Notes under the pieces: model-generated | Database searches by the model: none | What the model was told of the DNA's origin: nothing | The model's input: the letters and a program-made list of their open reading frames with translations, nothing else | Shown: one piece after another, positions 26,089 to 35,035 of the stretch | Layout: every line of letters starts with the position of its first letter | Position numbering within the stretch: position 1 is the first letter of the stretch | DNA from: Ignavibacteria bacterium | GTDB lineage: Bacteria > Bacteroidota > Ignavibacteria > Ignavibacteriales > SURF-24 | Length of the DNA stretch: 64,000 nucleotides | Reading direction: 5' to 3' | Assembly (NCBI GenBank): GCA_025612245.1 | Contig: JAAXKQ010000002.1 | Span: 372,001 to 436,000, forward strand | Translations under genes and position numbers: made by a program

Positions 26089-26652
26089 ATGAACAATAAA
26101 ATTACCGGCAGGGCATACGTCCTTGGCGACAATATAGATACAGACCAGATCATTCCGGCTGAGCACCTTGTCTACAGCACGAGTGATCCGGAAGAGCTGA
26201 AGAATTACGGGCGCTTTGCACTTTCGGGCGTGCCTCCAGTGGAGGCGGGACTGCCTGAAGGGAAAAAGCCTTTCATAAAGGAGAATGGATTTACCTCGGA
26301 ATTTTCGGTCATCATTGGCGGCTCAAACTTCGGGTGCGGCTCCTCGCGTGAGCATGCTCCACTGGCACTTATGGTTGCAGGTGTAAAGGCCGTTATTGCA
26401 GAATCGTATGCGAGGATATTCTACCGCAATTCAGTTGACGGGGGATTTGTAATTCCTTTTGAGACACCGGTGAAACTAAATAACGTATTTAAGACGGGTG
26501 ATGAGGTTGAAGTTGACTTTGAGAACAACACGATAACAAACCTGAATAGTAAGAAGACATACAGCCTGAATTCACTTGGAAGTGTTTATGACATCGTAAA
26601 GGCAGGCGGCATATTTTCTTATGCAAGAAATACAGGAATGCTGGCCAGGTAA
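26089..26652 (+). CDS. leuD: 3-Isopropylmalate dehydratase small subunit
   Basis: A 187-residue swivel-domain subunit with the conserved GDNIDTDQIIPAEHL near the N-terminus and the substrate loop GSNFGCGSSREHAP. The length is slightly above the ~165 residues of the partner type of shorter LeuC proteins. It forms the active dehydratase with LeuC. The gap to cimA is 18 nt, consistent with one transcript. Confidence 0.95.
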   Translation: MNNKITGRAYVLGDNIDTDQIIPAEHLVYSTSDPEELKNYGRFALSGVPPVEAGLPEGKKPFIKENGFTSEFSVIIGGSNFGCGSSREHAPLALMVAGVKAVIAESYARIFYRNSVDGGFVIPFETPVKLNNVFKTGDEVEVDFENNTITNLNSKKTYSLNSLGSVYDIVKAGGIFSYARNTGMLAR

Positions 26653-26670
26653 ATTCAAGAAGAGGAATGT

Positions 26671-28263
26671 GTGGAAAGTAAGAAGATAGAAATATTCGAT
26701 ACGACGCTGCGGGACGGTACACAGGGAGAGGGAATAAGCATTTCCGTGCAGGATAAGCTTTTAATTGCAAAAAGGCTCGATGAGTTCGGGGTGGATGTAA
26801 TTGAAGGCGGCTGGCCCGGAAGCAACCCCCGCGATGAGGAGTTCTTCCGATATGCAAAGGGGCTGAACCTGGCAAAGGCTCAGCTCTCGGCCTTTGGATC
26901 TACGGCCAGGGACTTAAAGAACGTCAAGGGCGATGCAAACCTGAATGCTCTTCTTCTGGCTGAAACCCCGGTTGTTTCGATATTCGGGAAAACCTGGCGC
27001 CTGCATGCCGAAAAGGGACTCGGGTTTTCCAGGGAGGAAAACGAGGAACTGATATTTAATTCGGTACGCTTTCTCAAGGAACACGGCAGGAGAGTCATAT
27101 TCGATGCCGAGCACCTCTTTGACGGCTACAAGGATGACCCGGACTTTGCCCTTTCCATGCTTCTTTCGGCTGAAAAGGCAGGAGCTGACGTACTGGTACT
27201 ATGCGATACTAACGGCGGATGCCTGCCCGATGAAATCTACAGGATCGTAAGCGCTATAAGCAAAAGGGTTAATACCAGGCTGGGCATTCATGCCCACAAC
27301 GACTCCGAGCTTGCAGTTGCAAATACTCTTTCTGCCTTGAAGGCAGGAGCGCTTCATATTCAGGGTACGATAAACGGTGTAGGGGAAAGATGCGGCAATG
27401 CAAACCTCTGCAGCATAATACCGAACATTATTCTTAAGGCAAAGTGTGAAACAGAGTCGAAAATCGACCTGCAGAGCCTGGCTGCGCTCTCGAACTTTGT
27501 ATATGAGACGATGAACCTTGCGCCTTATACAAGAGCCGCATATACGGGTAAATCGGCCTTTGCGCACAAGGGGGGCATTCACGTAAGCGCTGTTCTAAAG
27601 GACAGCAAAATGTATGAGCACATAGACCCTTCTGAGGTAGGCAACAAACAGAGGGTTCTGGTTTCTGATTTAGCCGGTCAGAGCAATATCAGGTACAAGG
27701 CCAGGGAGTTCGGGGTTGACATTGAAGGAGAGCCCGAACTGGCCAAAAGGCTGATATCGCACATTAAGTCCATGGAATTTGAAGGCTACCAGTTCGACGC
27801 TGCCGATGCGTCCTTTGAGCTGATACTTTACTCGGAAATGAAGGATTTCAAGCCTTATTTCCGCGTGCTGAATTCAAAGGTCAACGTAATGAGCGACATC
27901 AGCGGCATGAATGAATCCGAGGCCGTCTTAAAAATTGAGGTTAACGGTGAAGTTGAGCACACGGCTTCAAACGGCGACGGGCCCGTCAATGCCCTGGATA
28001 ACGCTTTGCGCAAGGCGCTGCTCAGGTTTTACCCTGAGATTGCCCTTATAAAGCTGATAGACTATAAGGTGCGCGTACTTGATGAAAAGAAGGGCACCTC
28101 GGCTAAGGTAAGGGTTTTAATACAGTCGAGCGACGGCTCTGAGACGTGGTCCACTGTAGGCGTAAGCAGCAATATTTTTGAAGCCAGCCTGCAGGCTCTT
28201 AACGACAGCATAAACTATAAATTATATAAATTGAACAACAGAATTATTTCACAAGCAAATTAA
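26671..28263 (+). CDS. cimA: Citramalate synthase
   Basis: Condenses acetyl-CoA with pyruvate to (R)-citramalate, opening the threonine-independent route to isoleucine. The 530-residue protein has the DRE-TIM barrel (FDTTLRDGTQGEGISISVQD, EGGWPGSNPRD, HAHNDSELAVANT, GVGERCGNANL) and a C-terminal allosteric domain. The Gly-Glu-Gly and GGWPGSNP variants distinguish the CimA group from leuA and homocitrate synthase. The start is GTG at 26671 after GAGGA. LeuC, LeuD and LeuB encoded upstream can carry citramalate to 2-oxobutyrate, which IlvB then uses. No threonine deaminase gene is in the operon, which strengthens this reading. Confidence 0.92.
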   Translation: MESKKIEIFDTTLRDGTQGEGISISVQDKLLIAKRLDEFGVDVIEGGWPGSNPRDEEFFRYAKGLNLAKAQLSAFGSTARDLKNVKGDANLNALLLAETPVVSIFGKTWRLHAEKGLGFSREENEELIFNSVRFLKEHGRRVIFDAEHLFDGYKDDPDFALSMLLSAEKAGADVLVLCDTNGGCLPDEIYRIVSAISKRVNTRLGIHAHNDSELAVANTLSALKAGALHIQGTINGVGERCGNANLCSIIPNIILKAKCETESKIDLQSLAALSNFVYETMNLAPYTRAAYTGKSAFAHKGGIHVSAVLKDSKMYEHIDPSEVGNKQRVLVSDLAGQSNIRYKAREFGVDIEGEPELAKRLISHIKSMEFEGYQFDAADASFELILYSEMKDFKPYFRVLNSKVNVMSDISGMNESEAVLKIEVNGEVEHTASNGDGPVNALDNALRKALLRFYPEIALIKLIDYKVRVLDEKKGTSAKVRVLIQSSDGSETWSTVGVSSNIFEASLQALNDSINYKLYKLNNRIISQAN

Positions 28264-28278
28264 ATTTTCGGAGAAATT

Positions 28279-29232
28279 ATGGCATTTGAATCAGATTATG
28301 TGTGGATGGAAGGGAAAATGGTTCCTTTTAACGAGGCTAAGGTACATTTTTTAACAAGTTCACTGCACTACGGCACGGGTGTCTTTGAAGGAATCCGCGC
28401 ATATTCTACTCCAAACGGTCCGGCGGTTTTCAGGCTTAAAGATCACCTGAAAAGGCTGATTAAAAGCACACAGGTTCTCGGCATGAGCGAGCTGCAGTAC
28501 TCAATAGATGAGATATATAATGCAACAATGGAGCTCGTACGCTTAAACAAAATGGAAGAATGCTACATCAGGCCGCTGGTGTACATAAAGGAAGGCGGAT
28601 GGAACCTTACGGTTGACGGCGTAACGATAGACCTGAGCATTGCAGTCTGGAAATGGACCAACTATCTTGGACAGGAAGCGCTGAGAAGAGGCGTAAGGGC
28701 AAACGTATCATCTTTCCCAAGGCATCATCCGAACATCATGATGACAAAGGCCAAAGTTGCAGGAAACTACGTCAACTCGGTTCTCGCAAAAACAGAAAGC
28801 CTGAGGGCAGGATTTGACGAGGCGATTCTTCTTGATCCTTATGGATACGTTTCCGAGTGCACAGGTGAGAACATATTCCTGGTAAGAGACGGGATAATTT
28901 ATACTCCGCACAGGTATGGCGTTCTGGAAGGCATTACGCGCGACAGCATAATTAAGGTGGCAGAGGACAAGGGCTACAAAATAGTTGAAGAGCAGATCTC
29001 GCGCGACCAGCTTTACATTGCCGACGAGGTATTCGTTACCGGTACAGCCTCTGAAGTTATAGCTCTAAGAGAGATCGATAACAGGAAAATTGGTGAAGGC
29101 TCAATGGGGCCTGTTTGTGCGGACCTTCAGGAGACCTACTCAAAGGTAATCCACGGTCAGGACAAGAAATACGAGAAATGGCTGGACCACATTTATAAGG
29201 ACGGTACAGCGGAAGCCCGCGAGGCAGTTTAG
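28279..29232 (+). CDS. ilvE: Branched-chain amino acid aminotransferase
   Basis: A 317-residue fold-type IV PLP enzyme that makes the final transamination to Leu, Ile and Val. The N-terminal LHYGTGVFEGIRAY, the PLP lysine in MTKAKVAGNYVNS, the ALLLDPYGYVSECTGENIF-like stretch and GVLEGITRDS are present. It closes the operon and lies 15 nt after cimA. Its stop codon overlaps a 22-bp palindrome that may end the transcript. Confidence 0.95.
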   Translation: MAFESDYVWMEGKMVPFNEAKVHFLTSSLHYGTGVFEGIRAYSTPNGPAVFRLKDHLKRLIKSTQVLGMSELQYSIDEIYNATMELVRLNKMEECYIRPLVYIKEGGWNLTVDGVTIDLSIAVWKWTNYLGQEALRRGVRANVSSFPRHHPNIMMTKAKVAGNYVNSVLAKTESLRAGFDEAILLDPYGYVSECTGENIFLVRDGIIYTPHRYGVLEGITRDSIIKVAEDKGYKIVEEQISRDQLYIADEVFVTGTASEVIALREIDNRKIGEGSMGPVCADLQETYSKVIHGQDKKYEKWLDHIYKDGTAEAREAV

Positions 29233-29252
29233 CCTTAAGCCGGCTTAAGGCT
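29231..29252 (+). terminator. Palindrome at the end of the ilv-leu operon
   Basis: A perfect 22-bp palindrome (11-base arms meeting at 29241/29242) starts at the second base of the ilvE stop codon. It would fold into a strong hairpin, but no T run follows directly, so it may be a transcript-end stabiliser or a factor-dependent terminator. The rest of the gap up to 29528 holds no visible gene. Confidence 0.45.
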
Positions 29253-29528
29253 GAAAACAGTTTAGTTGTGAATAAAATACCTGGTTGCCAGGTAAAAATA
29301 CTCCATGTCAGCCGGGGGAAGTGCTCCCGGCTGCCTTCTTAATTTTGAAAACACTTGATTAAAATTTAACGAAAGGCTAACTTTGCAGTAAGTCTTCATT
29401 AAAAAAGTGCCCGGGATCACTGTTGTACTCAGCTGATCCGGATATATTAATACAATGATCAAGAAGAGGAGAAAGAATGATAATTTGATACCTTGTTTCT
29501 TTACATCATCAACAACAGAGGTAGCAAA

Positions 29529-30185
29529 ATGTCAAAGTTAATTTCTCTATTACTGGCCCTTTTTTTAATTCCAGTATTGCCGGCAGTCTATGCCCAGAAT
29601 ACTCATTCCCTGCAGCTTAACGGCGGAATGGTATTTCCCATGAACTCATCCAAAGGCGCAGGTGCAGCTCTCCAGTATAATTATTCACTCAGTCCGGCTA
29701 TTCAGCTTTATGCATATTCAGGTATTTCCTACTGGGATGAAAACCATGAAATACATGAGATGGACCGGAAGGATATACAGAATAATCAGTTCAAGACCTC
29801 TTACAGTGCCGATGAGCACGTATTAATACCGCTTTATTTCGGGAGTCAAATTGCGCTGCACTCCGACCGGCTTTTTACCACTTTTGCAAATATAGAGCTT
29901 GGTTATTCGCATTTAAGCTACAATGCTTATGAAAACCTGATGGTAACAGATGAAAAAACCGGTGAGGTTTTGGAGTTCTATGCGGACCAGAAGACGAAAA
30001 GAAAAGTTAATGAGAACCTGTTCGGCATAGGTGCCGGAGTTGGGCTCTCGCATGAAATTACAAATGGCATAAAGCTGCAATTAAGCTATAAGCTGAACAC
30101 ATTTATTAATTCCAATTACAACGGATTTTTTACCAGCCGGGGGACCTACAACACACTTGTGCTTGGGGTTAATTGCGGCATCTGA
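29529..30185 (+). CDS. Outer-membrane beta-barrel protein
   Basis: A 218-residue protein. The start is ATG 29529, with GAGG 8 nt upstream; the frame is open to 29493, but that would place charged residues before the signal peptide. Residues 1-22 form a signal peptide ending VYAQ. The mature part alternates hydrophobic and polar residues, with many Tyr, Asn and Ser, glycines at turns (GIGAGVGLSHEI) and a C-terminal strand (YNTLVLGVNCGI) like small porin-like or OmpW/OmpX-type barrels. The substrate or function is unknown. A strong terminator follows at 30205-30250. It is separate from the ilv-leu operon by 296 nt. Confidence 0.75.
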   Translation: MSKLISLLLALFLIPVLPAVYAQNTHSLQLNGGMVFPMNSSKGAGAALQYNYSLSPAIQLYAYSGISYWDENHEIHEMDRKDIQNNQFKTSYSADEHVLIPLYFGSQIALHSDRLFTTFANIELGYSHLSYNAYENLMVTDEKTGEVLEFYADQKTKRKVNENLFGIGAGVGLSHEITNGIKLQLSYKLNTFINSNYNGFFTSRGTYNTLVLGVNCGI

Positions 30186-30204
30186 TTTTTTTATGTGAAT
30201 ATTT

Positions 30205-30250
30205 CAACCGGGGGCGGGGTTTGCCTCTCTCTCCCCCGGTTGGAATTTTT
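30205..30250 (+). terminator. Intrinsic terminator of the barrel gene
   Basis: Ten-base arms 30205-30214 and 30233-30242 pair perfectly and are followed by GAATTTTT. The position 20 nt after the stop and the U run fit an intrinsic terminator. The downstream gene is on the opposite strand. Confidence 0.8.
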
Positions 30251-30329
30251 AGCCCATAGAACCCGTCTTAAGAATCCGGGAGACTAAAGTTCCGGGAGGG
30301 ATTTGGGGCTCTGTAGCTGCCCGTTATGA

Positions 30330-30524
30330 TCATTCTAAAATTTCCTGTACGCGGCCGACCTGACCATCTTCGAGGCGCACCTTAATGCCGTGAGGATGAA
30401 ATTTGGATGAAGTCAGTATATCCTTAACTACTCCCTCGGTTCTTCTGCCCGTTCTCTGATCCTGTTTTAACACAATTGATACCCTCAATCCGGGCAATAT
30501 ATCTTTACGGTTTTTCCCGTCCAT
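30330..30524 (-). CDS. YwbE-family protein (DUF2196)
   Basis: A 64-residue small basic protein with the family core: GLRVSIVLKQDQRTG followed by GVVKDILTSSKFHPHGIKVRL and a final Gly-Val-Gln-Glu region. The family is widespread, cytoplasmic and of unknown role, with a KOW/SH3-like feel that suggests nucleic-acid or ribosome association (inference). AAGGGAAG precedes the ATG. It lies 18 nt downstream of the AttH-like gene, so it may be co-transcribed with the ABC-transporter genes, although no functional tie is evident. Confidence 0.85.
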   Translation of the reverse strand: MDGKNRKDILPGLRVSIVLKQDQRTGRRTEGVVKDILTSSKFHPHGIKVRLEDGQVGRVQEILE

Positions 30525-30542
30525 TTTACTTCCCTTGAAAAA

Positions 30543-31727
30543 TTAAAGCACTTCACCATAACCCGTCAGTTCCACGTAGCCGTTTCCTTCAACGGGCCTG
30601 TTATTCCACGTTCCCTTTATTTTTACCGCTCCTTCCCAGTAGCGCACGGAAACATTTAATTCCTGGTTGCTAAGATAAGGAATTATTTCCAGATTAATGT
30701 CCTTGCCGGGGACAGAAAGCCTCCATCCTGAAGGATATTTACCGGAAACGGGGCTGTTCCAGTAGTCCAGCACCTCAAGCTTAACATCCTCTTTTTTTAT
30801 GGGCTCACTGCTTCCGTCTTCGTTTACAATGAGTCCCTGGCTGAAGCTGTCGGCCATGCCGTTTTTTTGCCTCATCTGGTAGTACATAATTTCCTTTGAA
30901 TTATTCATCTGGAGAGAAAACCAGTCCCAGCCCGCCTGGTTGCGCCCGAGTGCGCTTGTGCTCCATTCGCGGTCCATCCAGGAGAATCCGGTAAGCGAAA
31001 AATCACCATTGCTGGTTTTGATTACGCCATTGGTTAGAAGCCTTGTTAAGGAGTAGTAATAAGATGCGTTCCCTTTTTCGGGGCCCTTCAGGCTTAAGCC
31101 TTTATTGCCCTGAAGGACAACGGGTTTCAGGCTCTTCAGTGTAAGGTCAATTAAAACGCCATTATCCTCAGCCTTAAGGTGAAAGGCCGGTATGCCGTAA
31201 CTTTCTTTTCCTGGAATTTCCGTTATCTCCCAGTCTTCCAGCCATACTCTGAAGGGTTTGGCCGCGGCCCCCGCAAGCTTTTCAGAGCCGCGGCTGAAGC
31301 GTTCGAAAAAGTAGAACTTTTTGTTATCTGCGTCTGTAATTGTAAAATGTCCCATATAAACCTGGCTGCTCCGCCAGGGAGAGACTTTTTCTGAAGGGGC
31401 GGCGGAATCCGAAGACTCGCTGTGTGAAATGGCCGTCCTGAAAATTGTAAGCTGAAAGCCGAAGTGGCGCCTGGAGGCTGACTGGAGGTTTCCCGTAAAG
31501 TACCACCATTCGGTTTTGTAATCCGGGTGGGGACCAAAGTCCGGAGGGAAAACAAATTCCCTTGGATGCAGTGCTTTTCTGTAGCCCGCGGTATCGCCTC
31601 CCGACATTGCCTTTGAGACCGAAAGGCTGGTATTTATTTCGGGGTTAAAACTTTTTTTTGTCAGGAAATATGTTCCTGCCGAAAGCATGAGAAGTATAAA
31701 TAAGATTATAAAAGCAGCCTTTTTCAT
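30543..31727 (-). CDS. AttH/CrtC-like lipocalin-fold secreted protein
   Basis: A 394-residue protein with an N-terminal membrane segment (residues 4-22) followed by the AttH/carotenoid 1,2-hydratase-like double lipocalin fold. The marker PDFGPHPDYKTEWWYFTGNL is near residue 62, followed by HFGFQLTIFR, and a second half carries FSWMDREWSTSALG. It is encoded directly after an ABC ATPase and an FtsX-type permease, 2 nt from the permease stop with its ribosome site inside that gene. The same ATPase-permease-AttH arrangement is known from attEFGH-type clusters. The protein probably acts outside the cytoplasmic membrane on a lipophilic substrate handled by the transporter; the reaction is unknown. 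Confidence 0.83.
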   Translation of the reverse strand: MKKAAFIILFILLMLSAGTYFLTKKSFNPEINTSLSVSKAMSGGDTAGYRKALHPREFVFPPDFGPHPDYKTEWWYFTGNLQSASRRHFGFQLTIFRTAISHSESSDSAAPSEKVSPWRSSQVYMGHFTITDADNKKFYFFERFSRGSEKLAGAAAKPFRVWLEDWEITEIPGKESYGIPAFHLKAEDNGVLIDLTLKSLKPVVLQGNKGLSLKGPEKGNASYYYSLTRLLTNGVIKTSNGDFSLTGFSWMDREWSTSALGRNQAGWDWFSLQMNNSKEIMYYQMRQKNGMADSFSQGLIVNEDGSSEPIKKEDVKLEVLDYWNSPVSGKYPSGWRLSVPGKDINLEIIPYLSNQELNVSVRYWEGAVKIKGTWNNRPVEGNGYVELTGYGEVL

Positions 31728-31729
31728 CT

Positions 31730-33529
31730 TTATTCCTCCCTCAGAGCAATTGCCGGGCGGGTGCGCGCCATCTTAAATGCGGGGTAAATTCCTGCCAGCA
31801 GGGCGGCAGCAAGGGCAACAATGATGGCCTCAAGCAAAACTCCGGGCAGAATCAGGTACTGCATTGTCCAGCCGAAAGATCTTCTATTGATAATGTATAT
31901 TAGTATCCACGCAAGTACGTTACCAAGCGGAAGCGAAAGGAAGCCTGAAAGTATTCCCATGAGGCCGGTCTGGATCGTAAGAAGTTTCCAGAGCTGGAGT
32001 GGAGTCATCCCGTTTGCGCGCAATATGGCAAACTCGCGGCTGCGTTCGAGCTGTAGCGCCATAAGTGAGCTGAGTATGCCGATAAAAGCGACTACAATTG
32101 CCAGGACCTGCAGGACATTTGTGATCATGAAGGAGCGGTCGAATACCTCAATTGAGGCTTTCCTCAGAAAATTACTGGAACGCACCAGTATTTCCTCGTT
32201 AGGATCGGGCATCGAGCGGATAAAGTTAATAAGACTGTCGCGCTTCACGCCTTTTTTTAAGAAAAGGGAAAGCCCCGAGATGCGGTGGTCTTTCCAGTAT
32301 TTTTTGTAGGTGTCGAATGCCATGGTAACCATTCCGAGGTCGGAGGCATAATCGTAATAGACAGCCTCGACGCGGAAGCTCCTGTTCCCCATTTCCGTGG
32401 GAATTGAAATCATGTCGCCGGACTTAATATTGTGCCTGTAGGCGAAGGGTTCCGTAACCATTACAATGTCGTTTCTGGTGAACCCGGGCCAGAATTTTTC
32501 AGGGTCCCCTTCCTTGAACTTAAAGTCGTTGTAGCTTCCTGGTCCCACGTTAAGAGCGAAAATGCGCACTTCGTCGTTCCCGGTGTTTACGGTTACCTCA
32601 CGGTAGAAGTTATAGCCCTTGACCTCGGGCAGGGTTTCAATTTTCCTGACTAGAGCCGAATCCATGGTAGCATCGTTATTCCTGAGGACAAGTCCGGGTG
32701 GTGAAATATAAATATCTGTTTCCAGGTTGCCGTTAAGCCATGTTATGACGGTCTGACGGAAGCTGTTTACCATGGTGCCAATTCCGACAGAAGCCGAGAC
32801 GGCAATGCTAAGTGCAGCCACGGCAACGGCGCTCCTGCTGATCTGTGAGACGATGCTGCCCGAGGCCATGCGCCCGGTGAGTCCGAAAAGCTTTCCTGAG
32901 ACAGGCTTAAGGAACTTCATGGAGTATAGGATCATGAATGGCGTAAGAAGGCTGAAGCCCAGTATAACGGGAAGTATACCGATATAGCTCAGAATAATGC
33001 TCCTTGCGGGAAGTGACAGGATGCCCGCGCCCAAAAGCAGGAAAGCCAGGCCAAGCGCGGCAAGGCGTGGAACTTTTCTCCTTAATTTAATTTCCTGCTC
33101 GCTGCGGCTCAGTGCAAGGCGCGGCGGGACGGATGAAGCCTCAAGTGAGGGCTTTAATGCTGCAAGCAGTGTTGCCCCGATGCCTATGAAGGCTCCTTTT
33201 GCCAGGCTGAACAGAGAGATATTCAGTTCCCTTACTGAAAGTACCAGGTAAAGATCGTTTATCGTCTGTGTTACGAGCCGGAGCATCCCACGGGCAAGCA
33301 CAATTCCAGCCAGTATTCCTAGAGCGGTTCCTGCAAGTGCAAGTATTGCCGCCTCGCTAAGGAATATTCTGAAGATTTCTTTTTGAGTTACCCCAATTGA
33401 ACGCAGAAGTCCTATATATGTCCGTCTTTGCAGTACGGAAAATGTCATGGTATTATAAATCAGAAACATTCCTACAATTAAGGCAAGGAGGCTTAAGGCG
33501 GTTAAGTTAATGTCAAATGCCTTAAGCAT
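31730..33529 (-). CDS. FtsX-type ABC permease, C-terminal part (frameshifted)
   Basis: This 599-codon frame holds the bulk of an AttF/LolC-like permease: about seven membrane helices, two FtsX domains and a large periplasmic loop (~residues 260-430). The coding frame continues upstream of the Met at 33529, without a stop, to about 33665, where the residues AGLLSRIDLIIPDNPQGEE directly continue the sequence of the N-terminal fragment. The full gene is 34284-31730, which is 2,555 bases, one short of a multiple of three, so one base is missing near the junction. The gene is therefore disrupted or the assembly has an error there. The ATPase and AttH-like genes on either side are intact. Confidence 0.85.
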   Translation of the reverse strand: MLKAFDINLTALSLLALIVGMFLIYNTMTFSVLQRRTYIGLLRSIGVTQKEIFRIFLSEAAILALAGTALGILAGIVLARGMLRLVTQTINDLYLVLSVRELNISLFSLAKGAFIGIGATLLAALKPSLEASSVPPRLALSRSEQEIKLRRKVPRLAALGLAFLLLGAGILSLPARSIILSYIGILPVILGFSLLTPFMILYSMKFLKPVSGKLFGLTGRMASGSIVSQISRSAVAVAALSIAVSASVGIGTMVNSFRQTVITWLNGNLETDIYISPPGLVLRNNDATMDSALVRKIETLPEVKGYNFYREVTVNTGNDEVRIFALNVGPGSYNDFKFKEGDPEKFWPGFTRNDIVMVTEPFAYRHNIKSGDMISIPTEMGNRSFRVEAVYYDYASDLGMVTMAFDTYKKYWKDHRISGLSLFLKKGVKRDSLINFIRSMPDPNEEILVRSSNFLRKASIEVFDRSFMITNVLQVLAIVVAFIGILSSLMALQLERSREFAILRANGMTPLQLWKLLTIQTGLMGILSGFLSLPLGNVLAWILIYIINRRSFGWTMQYLILPGVLLEAIIVALAAALLAGIYPAFKMARTRPAIALREE

Positions 33530-33654
33530 ATCGGATGCAATTTTGGTGCGGGTTTCGGACCTGATGAGTGATGAGCCCCCGGGAAGGCTTTCCCTTATTT
33601 TTCTGAGTGTTTCCTCTCCTTGCGGGTTATCGGGAATAATTAAGTCAATGCGGC

Positions 33655-34284
33655 TTAAGAGCCCGGCATATTGAGGAGCTCCTGAGCCGTTGAGATGTCG
33701 CAGAGTATGAGGTTATCCAGAATGTTTTTACTCCTTTCATTTTCGCCCTCAATAAAGCCAAGAATTCTGACTGTCTTATAGCTCCCGCCAATTTTCAGCC
33801 TGAGCGTGTCATTTTCGTGCAGGCCCATTTCGTTGGCCGTTCCGGAGGAGATAATGATGGAATTGGGCCTGGCCATAAAGGCGGAAATGTCTCCTGAGAC
33901 CTTCCCGCCAACGGGTGAAAGATAGGAGCGGAAAGGCTTTTCTGAAAATGGGTCCACGCCGAGTAAAGTAAAGGTCCTCATTTGTCGGCGCACGGTAGAA
34001 ACGTTGCCCTCAACGACTGGCGCCATGGGGCTAATATGCTTCTTGATTTTAAGATAAGTATAAATGGAGTCAGGAAGCCCTTTTGTTCCTGAAACTATCT
34101 GGTGCGTGGATTTTCCCGCAACGCTTTCCATTGAGAGCTCAAAAGCTCTTGAGGCTCCGGCGTTTGCAAGGTCGATGCCGACAACAACTGCTACACCAAG
34201 TGCAATGCCAAGAAGCGAGAGCACCAGCTGCAGGGGGTGCTTTATGAGGTAATTCAAGGCGGAACGGTTCAGTACACGGCTCAT
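33655..34284 (-). CDS. FtsX-type ABC permease, N-terminal part (frameshifted)
   Basis: A 209-residue fragment starting at ATG 34284 with GGAG 7 nt upstream. It has the first membrane helix (LQLVLSLLGIALGVAVVVGIDLANA, given here only by position ~20-44), followed by a MacB-type periplasmic core domain. It ends with DISTAQELLNMPGS and a stop at 33655-33657. In the +1 frame, the homologous reading continues into the C-terminal fragment without interruption. Permeases of this type have around 800-850 residues; the joined product would have about 851. I see a single frameshift and no other damage, so a very recent mutation or a sequencing error is more likely than long decay. Confidence 0.82.
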   Translation of the reverse strand: MSRVLNRSALNYLIKHPLQLVLSLLGIALGVAVVVGIDLANAGASRAFELSMESVAGKSTHQIVSGTKGLPDSIYTYLKIKKHISPMAPVVEGNVSTVRRQMRTFTLLGVDPFSEKPFRSYLSPVGGKVSGDISAFMARPNSIIISSGTANEMGLHENDTLRLKIGGSYKTVRILGFIEGENERSKNILDNLILCDISTAQELLNMPGS

Positions 34285-34297
34285 ACTGTTACTCCGC

Positions 34298-35035
34298 CTA
34301 TTGCTTTTCCACGTCTGAAGCCGAGAGCTCGATGATCTTTCCGTCCTTTACGGTAAGTATCCTGTCGGCAAGGCCAATGACCTCCCTGCTGTGAGTGGCC
34401 ATAAGCATTGTTTTGCCTTTCTTACGCACGAGGTTATCCAGGAGGCTTATGATAACAAGCCCGGTTTCATAATCGAGGTTGCCTGTTGGTTCATCGGCAA
34501 GAACAATCGAAGGCTCATGAATGAGAGCCCTTGCAATTGCAATTCTCTGCTGTTCGCCGCCCGAGAGCTGGTCGGGATAGCTTTGGGCCCTGTTGCTTAG
34601 TCCAACTTCCTTCAGCATATTAAGAGCCCTTGCCTTTCCTTCGGCATTAGCCATGTCGTTAAGTTCAAGCGGAAGCATGAGGTTTTCGAAGGCTGTTAGT
34701 GTAGGAATAAGGTTAAAGAACTGAAAAACAAAGCCGATATTTTTCCGCCTGAAAAGAGTTCTTTCCTGCTCTGAAAGCTTTGTAATATCTACGTTGTCAA
34801 TTAAGATGCCACCCCGGGTGGGGAGGTCAATTCCACTGAGCAAATTAAGAATAGTTGATTTTCCTGAACCGCTGCGGCCAAGCACTATAAGGATTTCGCC
34901 CTTTTTAATTATGGCGTTAACGTCATAAAGTACCCCGTGTTCGGTAAGGTTTTCCTCGGTATAGGATTTTGAGACATCTTTCAGGACAATCAGCGGACTA
35001 TAGCCGTTATTTCTTTCTATGTTACTTTCCTGCAT
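34298..35035 (-). CDS. ABC transporter ATP-binding protein (LolD/MacB type)
   Basis: A 245-residue cytoplasmic ATPase. Walker A is GRSGSGKST (53-61), the signature LSGGEQQRIAIARAL (157-171) and Walker B VLADEPTGNLD (178-188). The length and the Q-loop region (FVFQFFNLIPTLTAFENL) match the LolD/FtsE/MacB group, whose permeases are FtsX-like. The partner permease starts 13 nt downstream and the AttH-like secreted protein follows. Together they form a likely envelope export or lipoprotein-handling machine rather than an import system, as no solute-binding protein is present. Its own promoter would be in the 209-bp gap to 35244, which is AT-rich and otherwise featureless. Confidence 0.92.
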   Translation of the reverse strand: MQESNIERNNGYSPLIVLKDVSKSYTEENLTEHGVLYDVNAIIKKGEILIVLGRSGSGKSTILNLLSGIDLPTRGGILIDNVDITKLSEQERTLFRRKNIGFVFQFFNLIPTLTAFENLMLPLELNDMANAEGKARALNMLKEVGLSNRAQSYPDQLSGGEQQRIAIARALIHEPSIVLADEPTGNLDYETGLVIISLLDNLVRKKGKTMLMATHSREVIGLADRILTVKDGKIIELSASDVEKQ

